DNA from: Utricularia gibba
Lineage: Eukaryota > Streptophyta > Magnoliopsida > Lamiales > Lentibulariaceae
Direction of reading: 5' to 3'
Assembly: GCA_002189035.1 (NCBI GenBank)
Contig: CM007989.1
Coordinates: 5,177,001 to 5,241,000, forward strand
DNA length: 64,000 nt
The notes under the pieces were generated by a model. It was not told the origin of the DNA and made no database searches. It saw nothing but the letters and a program-made list of their open reading frames with translations. The translations under genes were made by a program, and so were the position numbers. This document shows, one piece after another, positions 58,967-64,000 of this stretch; the first letter of the stretch is position 1, and every line of letters starts with the position of its first letter.

Positions 58967-59267
58967 TTCAAGATTTGTTCCTGCTGTTGCATCAATGTGC
59001 ATCCAAGGACATCCTCAGTTGCATCACCATAAGCGACCGAATCATCATCCATGAATGGTGGTGCAATAGACAGCGTTGTCGTGTTTAGCTCTGTGTTTGT
59101 GCATGTGTAAATTGTGGTCTAATCGCATAGTTCCATCACATCTCGATGACTCTGATCCTTAAATCGGTTTGAGGGCTTGCACCCATCAAGGACCACTCCC
59201 TGAAGTTGCTATAGGACCCAGCCAAGCAGGACGATTTCTGAAACTCTTGTGTACAATGCCACGGCGG
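58967..59267 (+). repeat. family Y repeat, left part (split by an X LTR)
   Basis: It matches 50960-51270 closely (CCAAGCAGGACGATTTC, GTACAATGCCACGGCGG). The match resumes after the inserted LTR at 59859. Confidence 0.75.
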
Positions 59268-59858
59268 TGGTAAACGAAAATTTTGCAATGTCATGAAATG
59301 CAAATTTTTCCTATCAAATAAATTTATAACCTAACATATATTCAAGCGTAAAACAATTATGAGCATAGTGATTAGGGTCGAACACGAAAAGCAGGTGCTT
59401 GCTATGTGAAAGTCAATACATGAAATCAGTGTCACGTTGATAAAATTGGTTTTAACTAGGACTAATGTAGAACTACAACAGAATATAGTAAAGAAAAGTA
59501 ATAAGTTTTGGAGTTCAGTTGTTTTGGAATGAAATGGGTGATGCTTGGAATTTCTAGGGATGTATGCTTATCACTAAACATGCTCACACAAACCATAAAT
59601 CATACAACTAACTCACAAGGTCTAGGTCTACCCGCACTCTTGTTTTCCCCCTAATCTTTGGTCTACTTGTAATTATGGTTGTTAAGCTAGGTTTCATTCG
59701 AATAAAACTATTAGAAGGTAATTTAATCCCAACTAAGAAAAATAACGCAATCACGGTACTTATGCACAAAAATATAAAATTAGGTAGTAACATTAAATTT
59801 TTGTAGCACAATATGAATCTTTTCCATGTACTTAATCACTCAAAAATATGTGTTATCA
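59268..59858 (-). mobile_element. family X solo LTR with internal deletion, inside Y
   Basis: Minus orientation, from TGATAACACATATTTTTGAG (59858) to CGTTTACCA (59268). A block of about 500-600 bases present in 3468-4649 is missing near 59700. The flanks ACGGCGG and CAGCTGTCAACCAAC together rebuild the Y sequence CGGCTGCCAACCCAC, so the LTR landed in Y. A clean target duplication is not visible. Confidence 0.75.
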
Positions 59859-60218
59859 TTCAGCTGTCAACCAACTTTCGTTGCTCAATGCAATGTAAAC
59901 TTGGTCAATGCCAAGTACATGTTTTAAGCTCTAAAAAATGCCATCAAAGAGTCTTCTCATAGTGTATACGGTACCCCTTGATTTCGTCGCTTTGCTCCAG
60001 CACCAGTCTTTGGTTGATTGACTGCGAATGACCGTGCCGTCGTGTCTAGAAGTTTGGGTTTAGAATACCAATGCCTTTTATTCGAGATCATATGGATGTT
60101 TCAAGCTCAAACAAACTCCATCCATGACCCTAGTTAGTATATGGCATCAATTGCTTCCGTCTATTCGTTTAGTAATCAGTCTCTAGTTAATCGGTAGTGA
60201 AAAGACCGTGCACCATAC
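59859..60218 (+). repeat. family Y repeat, right part
   Basis: It continues Y from CAGCTGTCAACC, followed by blocks shared with 34900-35060 and 36500-36640 (GATTGACTGCGAATGACCGT, AATCAGTCTCTAGTT). Some internal blocks are skipped relative to the long copy. Confidence 0.7.
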
Positions 60219-60221
60219 TCC

Positions 60222-60835
60222 AATAGAAAGAATGATCTAGATGCATATCTGCAATGAGAAACTCAAGTGGAAAACATAATCGGTTGTAATAACTACTCTA
60301 TAGACAAGAAGATAAGATGGGCTTCCATGGTATTCAGTGACTATGTAGTCATTTGGTGGGATCAATGGGTGAGTAAAAGAAGGAGTGACTATGAAGAACC
60401 AATTGGCATTTGGTCTGAGATGAAGATAATCATGAGGAAACATTTTTTCCAAGCCATTACCAAAGAGATATGTATCAAGAAATCAAAAATCTGAAACAAG
60501 GTTATCTATCAGTTGAGGAATATTGGAAACAAATGGAGATCTTGATGATTCAAGCCAATGTTCGTGAAGATAGAAAACGAACTATGACTAGGTTCCTTCA
60601 TGAAATGAATAAAGAGATTTCAAATTCTATGGAGCTCTAATATTACATTCAGATGGAGGACATGATTTATAGGATAATCAAAGTTGAGAAACAACTCTCA
60701 AACAAGAAATTTGCTCGAAATTTCAACAAGAAGGCTCCTAGTTCAAAATTTGGAGGCACAAATGAGATGCATGAGAGAACTAAATGGAAGTCATCGATGG
60801 AACACTCCAAATTCGACACCCATTAAGTTCCAAGC
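60222..60835 (+). pseudogene. Ty3/gypsy (chromovirus-like) gag fragment
   Basis: It reads DAYLQ*ETQVENIIGCNNYS, KIRWASMVFSDYVVIWWDQW and PIGIWSEMKIIMRKHFF. After a one-base shift it gives YQEIKNLKQGYLSVEEYWKQ, ANVREDRKRTMTRFLHEMNK and MEDMIYRIIKVEKQLSNKK. This is the typical gag core with the WWDQ and SVEEY blocks. It is interrupted at about 60835 by a minus-strand LTR piece and seems to resume at 61480 with the zinc knuckle and protease linker. Confidence 0.8.
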
Positions 60836-61217
60836 AAGGTGATGTGACCCTCTAATCTATAGAGATTAGCAACCCACAAACAAGAGTTGATTTTGAAGCT
60901 TACAAGAGAACCCACCCAAGTCTAGCCTCAAGAGAATAAATCTCTTGCAACCAGACTTCGAAACACAGAAAATTAGGAGCCACACTTCAGAAAAAGAGAG
61001 ATTGATTGGAAGTGATAATCCTAGAACGCCACAAGCTCAAAGCATGATAAGTTAAGAGTGTTCAAGCACTCAAAGGAGAGGAGAATCCTCACAAGATACA
61101 TAAAATGACCAAAGATCCTGAAATAGTACATCTCTAGAGTATTTATACTCTAGAATTGGGCTCTAATATTACATAGCCCAAAAAAATGAAATAGAAAAGT
61201 CTAACAAGCCCAATGCT
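60836..61217 (-). mobile_element. gypsy LTR fragment, minus orientation
   Basis: It follows the 3' end of a gypsy polyprotein (61218-61450). On the minus strand it contains a TATA box inside a perfect palindrome (CTAGAGTATAAATACTCTAG, 61134-61153). It ends near GGGTCACATCACC. A second LTR is not in the window, so the edges are approximate. Confidence 0.55.
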
Positions 61218-61450
61218 CTAAGTTAAGTCCATCTTCAAGTAGTTGAGCTCTTTTGATGGGATGTTTTCAAGCCCATGTTTGATTCCAATGGTATTGAGTA
61301 GACCCTTAAGTGTATCTTCAACCATCTTTGTCTTGCTCCTAGTCATTGGTCCTGGTGGAATCATCTTTCTTTCTAATTTGTTCACTTGAACAAACTCCTC
61401 ATCACTCTTCAAATACACTTCATTATCTTCCTGGGGCTCATCACAAGGGG
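61218..61450 (-). pseudogene. 3' end of a gypsy polyprotein
   Basis: The minus strand reads NKLERKMIPPGPMTRSKTKM then VEDTLKGLLNTIGIKHGLEN. The GPMTRSKTK motif is common at the C-terminus of plant Ty3/gypsy polyproteins, shortly before the 3' LTR. Only the last 75 or so codons are present. Confidence 0.6.
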
Positions 61451-61479
61451 AGCGAAAAACACCTCCAAAGCGCACTACA

Positions 61480-61760
61480 AGGAATATAAAATGTTTCAAA
61501 TAGTTCGGAAATGGACATATTGCTTTTGAATGTCCAAACGAAAGAGCAATGATGTTGCGAGACAATGCAGAAGTGATTAGTGAAGATGATGATGATCTTG
61601 TGGAGGCAAAATTGAGTGATAAGGATGAAATGCCTGTTTCAGAAGAAGTGTTAGTCAATTGAAGGACATTTAATATTGGAGTTAGGGATAATGATGAGCA
61701 AAGAGAAAACTTGTTCAAAACACATTTCTTTGTGAATTTCAAGGTTTGTAACTTGATCAT
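61480..61760 (+). pseudogene. gypsy gag zinc-knuckle and protease linker
   Basis: The plus strand reads a decayed knuckle GNGHIAFECPNERAMMLRDN, an acidic stretch VISEDDDDLVEAKLSDKDE, then DNDEQRENLFKTHFFVNFKV and CNLIIV. This is the usual approach to the gypsy protease (..VCSVIIDGGS). The frame is cut exactly there by the copia LTR at 61761. It is probably the continuation of the gag at 60222-60835. Confidence 0.75.
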
Positions 61761-63263
61761 TGTGTTGGTATACGTGTTCTAAAGACAATCAACTCATTGG
61801 AAAATCTTATCTTATGATATTTACTTTGAATTGTGATCAAATTTATATCATTGATAAAATCCTCTACTTGATCTATATGCTATAGAAATTATGATGAGAT
61901 CATAATATGAGATTATTCAAGTACTCATGATGAAGTTAAAACTCTCTGCCTAGAGTATTTGTGAAATGAGAATATCACAAATACGGATATCACAAAGACG
62001 GATAACCTGACACACATTGAGTTCCCTAAACAATTTAGCCAATAGTTCTCACAATTGATGTAATGAGATTACTAGAACCTATGTGTCGGTGTCGATTAGA
62101 GAATCGATTCACTGGATGACTCATATTCGAGATACTACTATGGGAAGCTAAGCAAGTGTCAGTAGCAAGATCTCGAATATTGCAGCCGTGCAAGTAAGCT
62201 TAGACTTAGGTCAACAAAGTTATCTTGATCTTAACCTCACATTTTTTATCATTACTAATGGGAGCCTACTCATGGCTTGTCTAGTATGGATGAGTAGGGA
62301 TGTGACTCTTTAAGGTTGGAGATAGTTGATTGATCAATAAATGATTCATCACTCATGTTAGCAATGAGATCATATCTCAAGTAATTGCATCAAAGCCTAA
62401 CAGTAAGTCCTGAACCCAGGGTAATGACACTCGAATTGTTTGAGTAGGTCATTGAATGTTAGTGCTTGAATACAATTCTAAGTTCGATACATCAGAAAGA
62501 AACACACCCATGTTCTAGTATCGAATGAGATATAAGTATGATGAAAGCTATTCACTGCATGGTGGCTGGTCATGGAAAGGCTCAATAAGTTCACCTGATT
62601 ATTCTTACATCTTGGGGATCATGATATGTTGCTAGATATCACTCATGATCGATAATAATGGATTTGATTAATTAAGAGTTAATTAATAAATCCATTATTA
62701 CGCTCTTGATTGAAGAAGGCTATAGGGTCACACACAATAGTGGAGTCACTCAACGATATAAAATAGAATGATACAATTACATGAGATGTAATTGGTAAAG
62801 TGGATAAATTAAATTGAGAGTTATTTTGAGATTAATATTGATTAAACTCAAAATAAAAGATCATATATAGATAAGATTTGGAACATATACATATCTCCAC
62901 AAGATAAGATCTTTACGAAGATATAATTGATATGTTAGCATATATCTATTAAAAGATTTAGATCTTGAGATCTACTCCAAAAGGTCTTCGTGGTCTCTTA
63001 GACTGATCTACAAGGGGCATTTTTCTTTACTAGCACTTGAGTAATTCGACCAGCATTCAAACGCCTTGAGAAGGTTATCGACGAAGTGCTCCACGTGTGG
63101 ATACCAAAGAGGCCGTCTCTTATTGGCGGTTGGTGAACAACGGAGTCATCTGAAAGTTATTTCAGCATCCCTTAGTTTGATGTATACCGTATTCCAAGAT
63201 CTCTTCACTGCCCATCAAATTCCGCTACTTTTGAGACATACGATGTTTACGAGAAACCCAGCA
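61761..63263 (+). repeat. copia LTR, family Z, longest copy (about 1.5 kb)
   Basis: It starts TGTGTTGGTATACGTG after gypsy protease sequence and ends ACGAGAAACCCAGCA. No internal region follows, so it may be a solo LTR, but the flanking pentamers (ATCAT, GTCTC) do not match. It has the hairpin at 62653-62700. Near 63200 a short piece of the neighbouring Y repeat (TCTCTTCACTGCCCATCAAA) is inserted and is repeated just outside the LTR. Confidence 0.75.
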
Positions 63264-64000
63264 GTCTCTTCACTGCCCAACAAATAGAGACTGATTGTGT
63301 AACGAATAGACTGAAGCAACCCAACAGTCTCTTCTGTTGAGAAGTGCACGATGTATATAGAATCTCCCAAGCTGAGGGACATATTCAGGGTAAAGAATCA
63401 AACATGGTGCCGCGAAGGTGACCCTTCCATCGAAAAGGAAACTCCATTGCCTTCGTAGGGGCTACCCTTGTTGCTGATTCCGTTAGTAGGACGAAGAAGG
63501 AAATGGAAACTCCTTTGTTAGGGAAAGGGCATCAGTATTCTAGACCCGAAATTCTGCAGACGACGGCATGGTCATCCGTAGCCAATCAACCAGACACTGA
63601 CGGTGGAGCCTAACGACGGAAGGAAGTGGTGCGGGATACGCCATGAGACTCTTTGATGGCATTTGTTAGACCTTCGAACATGTAGTTGACGTCGAGCGAG
63701 TTTTCATGGCACGCACCATCGTTCTCGAATGAGCATTTATTTGTCCCAACAGAACCTCCGTCTTGTAGTCAGCATAGAACTCGTTGACACTAAAACGTAA
63801 TTGGCGGTATCTACTCGGCAGCAGCGGATTCCACAAGGTGAACATGTGGATGATGCACAATAACGCACGCAACACATGAAGAAGAACCCGTGAGTAGTTT
63901 GTCCGGCATGCAGATACGAGCATTCGATTTCGACGTGCGAGACCACAAACCAGCTCAAGGACAGACTTACGAAGGGCTTTTCATGAATGATAAACGCATC
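63264..64000 (-). repeat. family Y repeat copy, inverted
   Basis: The reverse complement matches 34890-35270 closely (CATGTAGTTGACGTCGAGCG on the plus strand, GATGGAAGGGTCACCTTCGC when reversed). Towards the right end it matches 36240-36390 at low similarity. It runs off the window end. Confidence 0.7.

Overview
The window is nuclear DNA of a flowering plant, made almost entirely of nested and decayed transposable elements. The evidence is Athila-type Ty3/gypsy elements primed by tRNA-Asp, Ty1/copia elements of plant type, a Mutator-like element (MULE) with a plant mobile domain (PMD) remnant, and a PLATZ transcription factor, a plant-specific family. The sequence is AT-rich and gene-poor, as in pericentromeric or other TE-dense plant chromatin. 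The species cannot be named from what is visible. No rRNA, tRNA, CRISPR or prokaryotic signal was seen.

Layout. 1-3.5 kb: AT-rich flank and the only convincing host gene, an apparently intact two-exon PLATZ gene on the minus strand (2228-1586). 3.5-8.1 kb: a solo LTR (family X) with a perfect 5-bp target duplication, AT-rich spacer, then gag and integrase scraps of Athila elements. 8.1-17.9 kb: Athila element A (minus strand), with both 1.3-kb LTRs, tRNA-Asp primer site, gag, protease-RT, RNase H, integrase and an env-position 3' ORF, all broken. 17.9-27.9 kb: a nested block. It holds a minus-strand copia fragment, a head-to-head gag hairpin with a 22-bp loop centred near 20262, and a plus-strand copia. 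The plus-strand copia was hit by an X-family LTR (21158-22153) and by a 3.8-kb MULE (22746-26528) flanked by an 11-bp duplication. 27.9-36.8 kb: copia gag and LTR fragments, a chromovirus-type gag preceded by a tRNA-Met primer site, and copies of an unclassified CpG-rich repeat (family Y). 36.85-46.3 kb: Athila element B (minus strand), with a truncated 3' LTR and an RT that keeps its catalytic motif. 46.3-50.9 kb: a second type of copia element (C4) whose two ends do not match. 50.9-64 kb: Y repeats, family-Z copia elements C3 (plus) and C5 (minus), gypsy integrase and gag scraps, a further copia LTR, and an inverted Y copy.

Family names used here are local labels. A and B are the two Athila elements. 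X is the solo-LTR family with ends TGAT...ATCA. Z is the copia family whose LTR carries an AT-rich hairpin. Y is the unclassified repeat. All coding remnants of the elements carry stops, frameshifts, deletions or lost catalytic residues, so autonomous activity is unlikely. The most interesting structures are the MULE with its PMD remnant and palindromic subterminal repeats, the copia gag hairpin, and the Y repeat family.
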